Shown in pieces: positions 1 through 5,489 of a stretch of 5,626 nt of DNA (the first letter of the stretch is position 1; each line of letters starts with the position of its first letter). The stretch is from an archaeon. GTDB lineage: Archaea > Asgardarchaeota > Heimdallarchaeia > Hodarchaeales > S146-22. The notes beneath the pieces were generated by a model. That model was not told where the DNA came from. It saw nothing but the letters and a program-made list of their open reading frames with translations, and searched no databases. The DNA lies in contig JAJRXH010000344.1 in assembly GCA_024276395.1 (NCBI GenBank), positions 1 through 5,626 on the forward strand, written 5' to 3'. The translations under genes and the position numbers were made by a program.

Positions 1-1329
1 AGACGTCACGAGATCATTTGATTCAGCCATGGTATTTAATAATTCGCGTAGGTTTTCGACCATCTGATGGAATTGGTTTTGTAACTGCCCTAATTCATCA
101 CCACGAGTTGTAATTAATTCTGGCGCAATTCGCAAGTCACCTTCGCTCAGGCGCTTGGCATGGCCGCGAAGTCGCTCTAATGGACGAACGAGCCCATATT
201 CCGCGGCTAAAACCGTTCCCACGGCTCCCAAGATACCCGCCAAAATGATGAATCCAATAGCCGAAAGGAGCAAGGAATAAACATCGGATAACAGCACGAA
301 GGATGGCACCGAAAGCACGAGATGCAAGCTAAAAGCATCATCACTAAAATCAATGTCTAATGGTGCATGAACGTAAATTTTTCCAGCGAAAGAAAACATG
401 CCACCTGTCTTGACGTAATCTTCACGATGCTCAAGAAAATGATCTGGAATTTCAGGATTCAAGTCAAACAGAGTGACCCCATTTCCACCATTTTCAGAGC
501 TTGTCCATTGTGATTCTCCAGTATTAAAGAGATAGGTTCCATTTGTATCGATCATTGCCAAGTCAATCTTAGATGATACAAACTCCCGCATTCGAACTAC
601 CATTTGATCAAAAATTGGTTGAACTTGGAAAGTTAACGCCAGAACACCTTTAAATTGATTAGCATCATCATAAATTGGCGTTGCAAATGTAATGACTGGA
701 AGTGTAAGATTCTCTCGATCTAAATAGATGTGAGAAACATAAATCTCTCCTTGTTTCAAGTTTTGCTTCACGTCCAGAAAAATTGGTTGAAACAATGGTG
801 GTGCGAGTTCCTCTTCCAAGTTAGAAATTACTTCATTCTCATCTAACTCTCTTTCAATGTCAATGATTTCATGAAACGTGCTATTGATAAAACGTGCTTC
901 GATGAGAAGCTCTAAATGAGTCGCTAAATCCACGAATTGTTGACGCGTTAAATTAAGACTCGATTCGTATTCAGCACTGTTCTGAGTCGTGAGAGAAATC
1001 AATTGCCTGAAAAAACTCGATTCAGAGAACACGAACACGTGATCCTTGGAAAGATTGAGTTCCCGTTCAAAATTCTTCCCAAGAAATCGTAGATCATCTT
1101 GAATCTGATTGACTTTCGTCTCTACTTGATTAGGAAAGACGACAAAGATGAAGAATGAAGACAATAAAGTGATGCTAAGCAAGGTTGTGAGTATGACCAA
1201 AGCAAGTGTCTTGTATCGAAAACGGGAACTGTTTAATTTTCTTATGACCCTTGATATTAAGGAAAGCGAACTAACAGATCCCACATTCATCTGATGAGAA
1301 TTATCTATCACGGATGCATCCTTTGACAT
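1..1329 (-). CDS. Membrane sensor/chemoreceptor-like protein, N-terminal part (Cache-like + HAMP), truncated by window edge
   Basis: I translated the reverse complement from the ATG at 1329. The frame is open for 443 codons to base 1, so the C-terminus is missing. Residues about 1-40 are cytoplasmic. A hydrophobic helix at about 41-64 (TLALVILTTLLSITLL...) is the first membrane segment, and residues 65-350 form a large extracytoplasmic domain. Within it, the stretch from GEIYVSHIY (195-203) through PVITFATPIYDD and KGVLALTFQV, then IDTNGTYLFNT (260-270), matches the double-Cache style of ligand-binding fold. A second membrane helix spans about 351-377. Residues 378-431 are a clear HAMP linker (LVRPLERLRGHAKRLSEGDL, then GDELGQLQNQF). 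The last visible residues (NTMAESNDLVTS) resemble the start of a methyl-accepting signalling helix, but a histidine kinase output is equally possible. No classical amino-acid-binding Cache motif was recognised, so the ligand is unknown. The start is supported by GAGG (1336-1339 on the plus strand as cctc), six bases upstream. The gene is divergent from the USP/permease operon. Confidence 0.85.
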   Translation of the reverse strand, partial: MSKDASVIDNSHQMNVGSVSSLSLISRVIRKLNSSRFRYKTLALVILTTLLSITLLSSFFIFVVFPNQVETKVNQIQDDLRFLGKNFERELNLSKDHVFVFSESSFFRQLISLTTQNSAEYESSLNLTRQQFVDLATHLELLIEARFINSTFHEIIDIERELDENEVISNLEEELAPPLFQPIFLDVKQNLKQGEIYVSHIYLDRENLTLPVITFATPIYDDANQFKGVLALTFQVQPIFDQMVVRMREFVSSKIDLAMIDTNGTYLFNTGESQWTSSENGGNGVTLFDLNPEIPDHFLEHREDYVKTGGMFSFAGKIYVHAPLDIDFSDDAFSLHLVLSVPSFVLLSDVYSLLLSAIGFIILAGILGAVGTVLAAEYGLVRPLERLRGHAKRLSEGDLRIAPELITTRGDELGQLQNQFHQMVENLRELLNTMAESNDLVTS

Positions 1330-1362
1330 TTATATCCTCTCTCTACACAAATCCTTCAGAAA

Positions 1363-1413
1363 TGGGAAAGTATCCCAGTTCAACGTTTTCTTGACTTTTT
1401 TATAAAGTATGTT
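1363..1413 (-). promoter_or_regulatory. Candidate promoter and leader hairpin of the sensor gene
   Basis: On the minus strand, CTTTATAAA (1399-1407) is a good archaeal TATA-like box. It predicts a transcription start near 1378 and a leader of about 50 bases before the ATG at 1329. A 5-bp perfect inverted repeat, TGGGA/TCCCA with a 5-base loop (1363-1377), sits right at or just after that start, so it could be a leader hairpin or an operator. The match is by eye. A second TATA-like stretch, TTTTTATAAA (1431-1440), reads well on either strand and could serve an upstream start. Confidence 0.4.
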
Positions 1414-1477
1414 AAATAATTGACAGTTCTTTTTTATAAATGAATACTTTGGAGGCATTAAATAAGGAAAAAAGGTC

Positions 1478-1553
1478 AATCATTCTTATTTTAGAGAATC
1501 ATTTCTATCTCATGATCATTCTTGAGAATCATTGAAACTCACCATTCTTGAAT
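1478..1553. repeat. Cluster of ATTCT...AGAAT inverted repeats in the divergent intergenic region
   Basis: Three related dyads lie in 76 bases. The first is ATTCT-8 bases-AGAAT at 1482-1499, flanked by ATC and CATT. The second is ATTCT-TG-AGAAT at 1518-1529, with the same flanks. The third is a shorter ATTC-TT-GAAT at 1544-1553. The 10-mer GAGAATCATT recurs at 1494-1503 and 1524-1533, exactly 30 bp apart, which puts both copies on the same face of the helix. The cluster lies between two divergent genes and has no coding potential of its own. Its arrangement suggests binding sites for a dimeric regulator, which is inference; AT-rich sequence also makes short dyads by chance. Confidence 0.5.
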
Positions 1554-1644
1554 TAATCGTGAATGTGATGTTTAGTAAAAAATCTTCATGATTTAATGTG
1601 AAAAATAGTAAAAATATCCAACAAGAAACTGATATCACGGAAAA

Positions 1645-1674
1645 TCCATGAAATGGAAGGCATTGAGAAATGCC
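1645..1674 (+). promoter_or_regulatory. Two adjacent small hairpins upstream of the USP-like gene
   Basis: TCCAT-GAA-ATGGA (1645-1657) is followed directly by GGCATT-GAGA-AATGCC (1659-1674), a perfect 6-bp stem closed by a GNRA-type tetraloop. If transcription starts at the proximal TATA box near 1704, both lie upstream of the transcript and would act as DNA dyads. If it starts from the TATA-like box at 1431-1440, both would be in a long leader RNA. Neither is followed by a T-run, so neither resembles an intrinsic terminator. Confidence 0.35.
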
Positions 1675-1698
1675 AACACGCGATGTTCCACAAACAAG

Positions 1699-1743
1699 GA
1701 AAACTTTTTATGCAACCAGATTTCCACCACAGTTGAACGGAGG
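1699..1743 (+). promoter_or_regulatory. Candidate BRE/TATA promoter and Shine-Dalgarno of the USP-like gene
   Basis: GGAAAA (1698-1703) fits the archaeal BRE pattern and is followed by CTTTTTAT (1704-1711) as the TATA-like box. A start about 25 bases downstream would fall near 1735, giving a leader of roughly 20 bases. GGAGG (1739-1743) lies 11 bases before the ATG at 1755, a slightly long spacing. An in-frame TAG at 1752-1754 directly precedes the ATG, so translation cannot start further upstream. Confidence 0.5.
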
Positions 1744-1754
1744 TTGTATGATAG

Positions 1755-2786
1755 ATGTCATCAGATCAATTACAAGACGAAGTTTTTTGGATGTTCAAGA
1801 GGGCCGTCGTGCCAAAACTAGAAATCACCGAACGTCCACCCCCGACAAACATTGGATGCATCATGACTCCAGGCTCACAATTCGTCTTGAAAGCGGTCAG
1901 CGTGCTTGCACGAAAATGGAAAGCAAAAATACTGGTTTATCATCGAGTCAAGTATCTAAGAGACTTGATGGGAGTCTTGAACCGTGCAATCACGGAAGAA
2001 AAAGTCCTCATTTCTTCTGTCAAAGATTTTTTCAAGAATGAAGACCTGCCTATTTCTTCACGTTCCATGACCATTCCTACCATTGAAGAGGTCTCGAACG
2101 AAATTGAAAATTTTCTGAAGAAAAAAAAGAAATTCATCGATGAATTAATCATTCAATATCAATCACACGAATTAGGGCTCTTGGTAGTCCCAATCCCTAT
2201 GTTCAAGCTAGAACACGGCGAAGATATCACTGAGGACACGTTAGGAAGTGAGGTGGAACAGCTTCTTCGTAAGGCACCAAAATCCTTACCTCTCCTACTG
2301 GTTCCTCCTGAAACAGAGGGGAAAGAACACACGGTCGTCGCTTATTTTCAACCACAGCACATGACAAACCTAGCATCACGCTTGATTCAATTCTGCGATG
2401 AACGAAGCATCGTAATCTTGGTCGCAGTAATTGACACCAAGCTACTGGAACTATACAAGATGATTCAAGCCGATATGAAAACCACATCTGATGAAGGAGC
2501 TAATTCCACTGAACCAGAGCCCATTTCGTTGGAGGAAATGCTAAAAGAACGCATGAGAGCACTAGCTGATCGGGTCATTGCTACTGTCCGTCCACATGTC
2601 AAGGAAATCACTCTAGAAATCGCATCCGGTTCTGTCATTGGTAGCATTCGATCTGTCATCGAAAAACACGAGGCCATGTACTTGATGGTCTTTTCACGGG
2701 ATGTCACGGATGTATCTCTGGATGTCGAAACGGAAATGCTTAGTCGCCTAGTAAAAAACACGAAAATTTTCATCTTCAAGGAATGA
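1755..2786 (+). CDS. Tandem universal-stress-protein-like (USP-fold) cytosolic protein
   Basis: This soluble protein of 343 residues has no signal peptide or membrane helix. Two alpha/beta units of USP type can be traced. Unit 1 (about 31-185) opens with IGCIMTPGSQFVLKAVSVLARKW and KAKILVYHRV. It ends with LGLLVVPIP (140-148), then LGSEVEQLLRKAP (163-175) and LPLLLVPPE, like the usual end of a USP domain. Unit 2 (about 191-343) opens with HTVVAYFQPQHMTNLASRLI and SIVILVAVID, and ends with AMYLMVFSRD and KIFIFKE. The canonical ATP-binding G-x2-G-x9-G-[ST] pattern is not intact in either unit, so it is probably a non-ATP-binding or degenerate USP. A Lys-rich patch (LKKKKKF, 121-127), coded across an A8 run, lies in a charged helical insertion of unit 1. 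The gene ends 53 bases before the permease gene on the same strand, suggesting co-transcription and a role in regulating that transporter (inference). The fold assignment is by pattern and moderately sure; the function is unproven. Confidence 0.75.
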   Translation: MSSDQLQDEVFWMFKRAVVPKLEITERPPPTNIGCIMTPGSQFVLKAVSVLARKWKAKILVYHRVKYLRDLMGVLNRAITEEKVLISSVKDFFKNEDLPISSRSMTIPTIEEVSNEIENFLKKKKKFIDELIIQYQSHELGLLVVPIPMFKLEHGEDITEDTLGSEVEQLLRKAPKSLPLLLVPPETEGKEHTVVAYFQPQHMTNLASRLIQFCDERSIVILVAVIDTKLLELYKMIQADMKTTSDEGANSTEPEPISLEEMLKERMRALADRVIATVRPHVKEITLEIASGSVIGSIRSVIEKHEAMYLMVFSRDVTDVSLDVETEMLSRLVKNTKIFIFKE

Positions 2787-2829
2787 TCTCTTGTTCTTGG
2801 GAGCAAGTGGTAATGAATTAAGAAACGCT

Positions 2830-2835
2830 GGTGAT
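2830..2835 (+). promoter_or_regulatory. Shine-Dalgarno (GGTGAT) that decides the permease start
   Basis: GGTGAT matches the complement of the archaeal 16S rRNA 3' end (AUCACCUCC) and is four bases before the ATG at 2840. An in-frame GTG at 2831-2833 would extend the protein by three residues, but it lies inside this element. The ATG is therefore the better start. Confidence 0.6.
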
Positions 2836-2839
2836 TCTC

Positions 2840-4198
2840 ATGGTTGAAAACTCAGTAGCCCCTCTTGAAATCATGGTCATCTTCATCGCCATTTTCATCT
2901 TTACTTACTGGCTCATCATTGATCATCGCGTGAACAAGCATTTTGCTGCTTTCCTAGGGGGAGTTCTCGTTCTCATTGCCGCTTGGGGCACGCGCTTTCT
3001 CACGAAAGATTTTACTCCCCTCATCACGGAAGATATCCTCATCGAGCACATGACCGGTGATATCGTGATTCTTGTCATCATCGTGGGAAATCTTCTCGTC
3101 GTGGATGTGGGCTTGAAAAGCGGACTATTCCACTACATTTCGATCAAGATTCTCAAGTTAACACGTGGAGATCCAAAACGACTCCTATTATACATGGGAA
3201 TTCTTTCCGTGGCACTTTCCGTGGTAGTTAATAACATCTCAGCCATCCTCATCTCTTCATCTCTCACGATTCTAGCGTGCGAACGACTTGATTATGACCC
3301 ACACCCGTACATCATCAGTCAAATGGTATTGGTGAATGTTGGTGGACTTTATACCCTCGTGTCATCCGTCCCCAACATCATCATTGGGACGGAACTGAAC
3401 ATTTCGTACGTGGAATTTCTCCAAGTAGGAGTAGTCATCGCCACGTATCTAGTCATCATTTCATTAGGAGCCTTTCTCATTCTACTTAAACTTCCCAAGC
3501 CAAGCCTTTCCCCAAAAGAACGAGCAAAAATCGTTCAAGAATTTGATGAATGGGCTGCTGTCAAGGACAAGCAATTCTTCATCTCCACGGCCATCATCTT
3601 GACCTCGATGGTCATTTTATTTCTCCTATCTTCTTGGATCGGCCTAAGTATCATGACCATTAGTGTTGCTGGAGCGGTAGCAATGCTCTTGGTAAGTGGC
3701 GTTGATTTTGATGAAGCGTTGAAGGCTCTCGACTGGCCATTGCTAGCTTTCTTCACGGGATTATTCGTGGTCATTACGGCTCTTGATCTCGTGGGCGTCA
3801 TTGCGACTCTTGCAACCCTCATTAGGTATCTCATGGACGATAACATTTTCATTGCCGCCCTAGTCATCTTGATCTTAAGTTCAATTTTATCTGGAATAGT
3901 AGATAACATCGTCATTGCAGCTGCCTTGGCACCCATCGTGAATTCAGTAGCCAGTACTCACGAACAAGCATTCGTACTTGCCTGGGCCCTCGTCATTGGT
4001 GCCAACCTGGGTGGTGGTTTTACGCCCATCGGTGCACCAAGTAACGTCATCGGCATTAGCATTCTTGCTAAGAGAACTGGAAGAAAGATTGGCTGGAGCG
4101 GGTGGAAAATTCCAGCAATCATGACAGTCTTGATGCTAATCTCATCAGTCTTATTCATCGTCATCCTAATACTTTTCGTCCAATTATTTGGATTTTAA
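2840..4198 (+). CDS. ArsB/NhaD/P-protein superfamily permease (ion transporter)
   Basis: This integral membrane protein of 452 residues has about 10-12 hydrophobic segments, the usual size for the ArsB/NhaD/P-protein (SLC13-like ion transporter) superfamily. The two inverted-repeat halves each show the family's hairpin motif. In the first half, VVVNNISAILISS (128-140) is followed by ACERLDYDPHPYIISQMVLVN and SSVPNIIIG (175-183). In the second half, GIVDNIVIAAALAPIV (352-367) is followed by GANLGGGFTPIGAPSNVIG (387-405). A charged cytoplasmic loop (about 219-245, PKPSLSPKERAKIVQEFDEW) separates the halves. Family members exchange Na+/H+ or export arsenite or other anions; the substrate cannot be told here. 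The first half has Asn-Asn where Asp-Asn is common, and SSVPN where G-D/A-P-P-N types are common. The ATG start at 2840 is chosen over a GTG at 2831 because GGTGAT precedes it. The 53-base gap after the USP-like gene suggests an operon. Confidence 0.85.
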   Translation: MVENSVAPLEIMVIFIAIFIFTYWLIIDHRVNKHFAAFLGGVLVLIAAWGTRFLTKDFTPLITEDILIEHMTGDIVILVIIVGNLLVVDVGLKSGLFHYISIKILKLTRGDPKRLLLYMGILSVALSVVVNNISAILISSSLTILACERLDYDPHPYIISQMVLVNVGGLYTLVSSVPNIIIGTELNISYVEFLQVGVVIATYLVIISLGAFLILLKLPKPSLSPKERAKIVQEFDEWAAVKDKQFFISTAIILTSMVILFLLSSWIGLSIMTISVAGAVAMLLVSGVDFDEALKALDWPLLAFFTGLFVVITALDLVGVIATLATLIRYLMDDNIFIAALVILILSSILSGIVDNIVIAAALAPIVNSVASTHEQAFVLAWALVIGANLGGGFTPIGAPSNVIGISILAKRTGRKIGWSGWKIPAIMTVLMLISSVLFIVILILFVQLFGF

Positions 4199-4221
4199 CC
4201 AATCATACTAAAAGAGATTAG

Positions 4222-4264
4222 AAAAATAAATTAAAAAGACAGAAACGTGAACAAAAAGGAAAAA
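4222..4264 (-). terminator. T-rich stretch downstream of the GTPase gene, candidate terminator
   Basis: Read on the minus strand after the GTPase stop, four T-runs of five bases occur at 4260-4264, 4253-4257, 4233-4237 and 4222-4226. Archaeal RNA polymerases often terminate at such runs without a hairpin. No matching T-run is seen on the plus strand directly after the permease gene. There the first strong runs lie inside the antisense of the GTPase gene (about 4410-4500), so the convergent transcripts may overlap. Confidence 0.35.
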
Positions 4265-4334
4265 CACTCTGACAGACTAATATTACCAAACTTCGTGCTA
4301 GTAACAAAGAATCTCCAATTCTATTCAGTTGGGC

Positions 4335-4898
4335 TTACTTGATGATCTGAGAGAGGACACAATCTATCAGTTCAATGATTTGTAAATCATTTTTGGCCGA
4401 TGTAAAGAAAATTTTTTCAGAATCACGCATTTTTTCTGGAATTAATTCCAGCAAGGCCTCTCTTCTTCGTTTTGTTGTTTTTTTCTCCTCTTCTCCTATC
4501 AAATCAATTTTATTTAATGCAACAGCCCATCCATGTGGATATTTCACGTGTTGTTTTACTTCATTGGCCCAGTGTCTAATTCTTTCAATTGTCTCAGGGC
4601 GAGTCACATCTCCAACGAATACAATTCCTGAAACACCAACATAGTAATCAGGACGCACCAATTCATAGAGCTCTTGAGCCCCTATGTCCCACAAGTAGAT
4701 GAGAATCTTTTGATTAGAATTAGCGGGGTATTCATAATTTTCTTTCGTGAAAACTTGTACCCCCAATGTCGGTTTATATCGCTCTCGAAAGATATTTTCG
4801 GCAAATCTTCGGATGATTGATGTTTTACCTACTTTATCATCACCCAAAAAGATGATTTTCACTTGTTTTTCTTCTATGGCACGCACGAAATGAAACAT
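4335..4898 (-). CDS. Ras/Rab/Arf-like small GTPase with atypical P-loop and G3 motif
   Basis: This single-domain small GTPase (187 residues from the ATG at 4898) shows all five G motifs. G1 is GDDKVGKTS (19-27). G2 is a Thr in YKPTLGVQ (T44), Rab-like. G3 is WDIGAQE (70-76), G4 is NKIDL (129-133), and G5 is TSAK (166-169). There is no transmembrane segment and no C-terminal Cys for prenylation (it ends SQIIK). Such eukaryote-like GTPases are abundant in Asgard archaea, where they probably act as molecular switches at membranes or in cell organisation. Two oddities stand out. The Gly equivalent to Ras Gly60 is Ala (A74), with Gly one place earlier. The Ras 12/13 positions are Asp-Lys (D21, K22). 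The catalytic Gln (Q75) is kept. The frame can be read back to a TTG at 4931 (198 residues) or a GTG at 4913. The ATG is preferred because GGTGG lies 11 bases upstream and the predicted transcription start is near 4931. Confidence 0.88.
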   Translation of the reverse strand: MFHFVRAIEEKQVKIIFLGDDKVGKTSIIRRFAENIFRERYKPTLGVQVFTKENYEYPANSNQKILIYLWDIGAQELYELVRPDYYVGVSGIVFVGDVTRPETIERIRHWANEVKQHVKYPHGWAVALNKIDLIGEEEKKTTKRRREALLELIPEKMRDSEKIFFTSAKNDLQIIELIDCVLSQIIK

Positions 4899-4909
4899 GC
4901 TATTATTTT

Positions 4910-4966
4910 CCACCTTTTCTCTCTTTTTCAAGTTTAGGTTGAAAGAATTGATTTAAAAAATTACCT
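4910..4966 (-). promoter_or_regulatory. Candidate BRE/TATA promoter and Shine-Dalgarno of the GTPase gene
   Basis: On the minus strand, AGGTAA (4961-4966) followed by TTTTTTAAAT (4951-4960) is a close fit to the archaeal BRE plus TATA arrangement. It predicts a start near 4931 and a leader of about 33 bases before the ATG at 4898. GGTGG (4910-4914) precedes that ATG by 11 bases, the same spacing as GGAGG in front of the USP-like gene. A second TATA-like palindrome, TTTTATAAAA (5030-5039), would give a longer leader from about 5010. Confidence 0.5.
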
Positions 4967-5182
4967 CTAACACTTTTTTTCATTCACGATGCAAGAATGC
5001 TTCTCTTTATCACTATTTTGCTTGGGATTTTTTATAAAAGCATCACATTCACTCGTTATTTTTTCGACTAAGATTTTTGAACCAATGCACGTATCCACCA
5101 TTGCGCAGTATCTACCTTGGATGTGAAAAACTAATCTCACGAACCTAGCAAACTACCGACAAGGAATCGAGCACGGGAAGCA

Positions 5183-5260
5183 ATCACGTACCATCACGCA
5201 TGTTCAACATCACGTAGAAAAAACCTTGCAATCACGTCTGAAGGTACCTCGTTCACGTGA
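5183..5260. repeat. Cluster of ATCACGT-type short repeats
   Basis: Five copies of [AT]TCACG occur in 78 bases on the plus strand, starting at 5183, 5193, 5209, 5231 and 5252. Four continue as ATCACGT or TTCACGT. The 10-mer GCAATCACGT is repeated exactly (5180-5189 and 5228-5237), and the last copy forms the perfect palindrome TCACGTGA (5253-5260). Spacings are 10, 16, 22 and 21 bases, so it is not a regular array or CRISPR. TCACG is also common elsewhere in the window, which weakens the case. Confidence 0.4.
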
Positions 5261-5489
5261 TTAAAAACTTCTTCACATCCACAGGAATGCCATCACTTCT
5301 CACGCGATGAAATTCTTGACATTCCATGGAGCCCGCGTCGTCCTCACAAAAGAAATTTTGAATCCCCGTGAATTGGTGACTGGCATGACAAGAACCTCCT
5401 TCTGGCGAGTTACACGACGCGTAAACAATGGCAACTAAATGGTGGCAACTCGACACGGAGTCCTGGCAGAAAAAATTAATGGTTTTCAT
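5253..5489 (-). CDS. Possible small Cys/His-rich protein (78 residues), doubtful
   Basis: The frame runs from the ATG at 5489 to a TGA at 5253 and has a stop just upstream, so it cannot be longer. The product has six Cys and several His in a repeating layout: NFFCQDSVSSCHH (5-17), SCNSPEGGSCHASH (25-38) and NFFCEDDAGSMECQEFH (45-61). The spacings are C-x6-C-HH, C-x7-C-x3-H and C-x8-C-x3-H. The FFCEDD...C part recalls the FC-x2-D...C core of B-box zinc fingers, but the usual C-x2-C and following H-x2-H are missing, so this is only a resemblance. There is no Shine-Dalgarno before the ATG; the one strong GGAGG in the frame precedes an ATG in another frame. It may be a real zinc-binding mini-protein, a decayed gene or chance. 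Confidence 0.3.
   Translation of the reverse strand: MKTINFFCQDSVSSCHHLVAIVYASCNSPEGGSCHASHQFTGIQNFFCEDDAGSMECQEFHRVRSDGIPVDVKKFLIT
5300..5386 (-). CDS. Possible 28-residue basic mini-protein, very doubtful
   Basis: On the minus strand, AAGGAGGTT (with GGAGG at 5395-5399) stands eight bases before an ATG at 5386, the best-looking Shine-Dalgarno in the window. The frame codes only 28 residues before TGA at 5300. It is basic with no acidic residue (MPVTNSRGFK... ending NFIA), and it overlaps the 78-residue frame in another register. It could be a translated small ORF, the remnant of a broken gene start, or coincidence. Confidence 0.15.
   Translation of the reverse strand: MPVTNSRGFKISFVRTTRAPWNVKNFIA

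Noticed and set aside
1420..1440. TTGACA followed by TATAAA, resembling a bacterial -35/-10 promoter
   Set aside because: The spacing is about 9 bases rather than 16-18, and the gene content points to an archaeon, where TTTATAAA is better read as a TATA box.
1648..1821. Short plus-strand frame (about 57 codons) starting at an ATG in the hairpin region
   Set aside because: It has no Shine-Dalgarno, runs into the USP-like gene out of frame and its translation looks random.
1670..2041. Open frame of 123 codons overlapping the start of the USP-like gene
   Set aside because: It is in another register, lacks a ribosome binding site and shows no family pattern. The overlapping frame at 1755 carries USP-like features and GGAGG.
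2465..2806. Minus-strand frame of 113 codons inside the USP-like gene
   Set aside because: It is an antisense shadow with low-complexity Ser/Arg-rich translation and no ribosome binding site.
2791..2810. CTTG-GGAG-CAAG hairpin in the gap between the USP-like gene and the permease
   Set aside because: The four-base stem is weak, has no T-run after it and does not argue for termination within the operon.
3535..3936. Minus-strand frame of 133 codons inside the permease gene
   Set aside because: It is antisense to a clearly coding membrane protein. The Met/Thr/Ala-rich translation is typical of an antisense shadow.
4929..4931. TTG start for the GTPase, giving 198 residues
   Set aside because: There is no Shine-Dalgarno directly upstream, and the start would coincide with the predicted transcription start. 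The ATG at 4898 has GGTGG before it and leaves a normal N-terminus. A leaderless TTG start cannot be fully excluded.
5183..5260. CRISPR-like array
   Set aside because: Repeats are only 6-10 bases and irregularly spaced, with no constant-length spacers.
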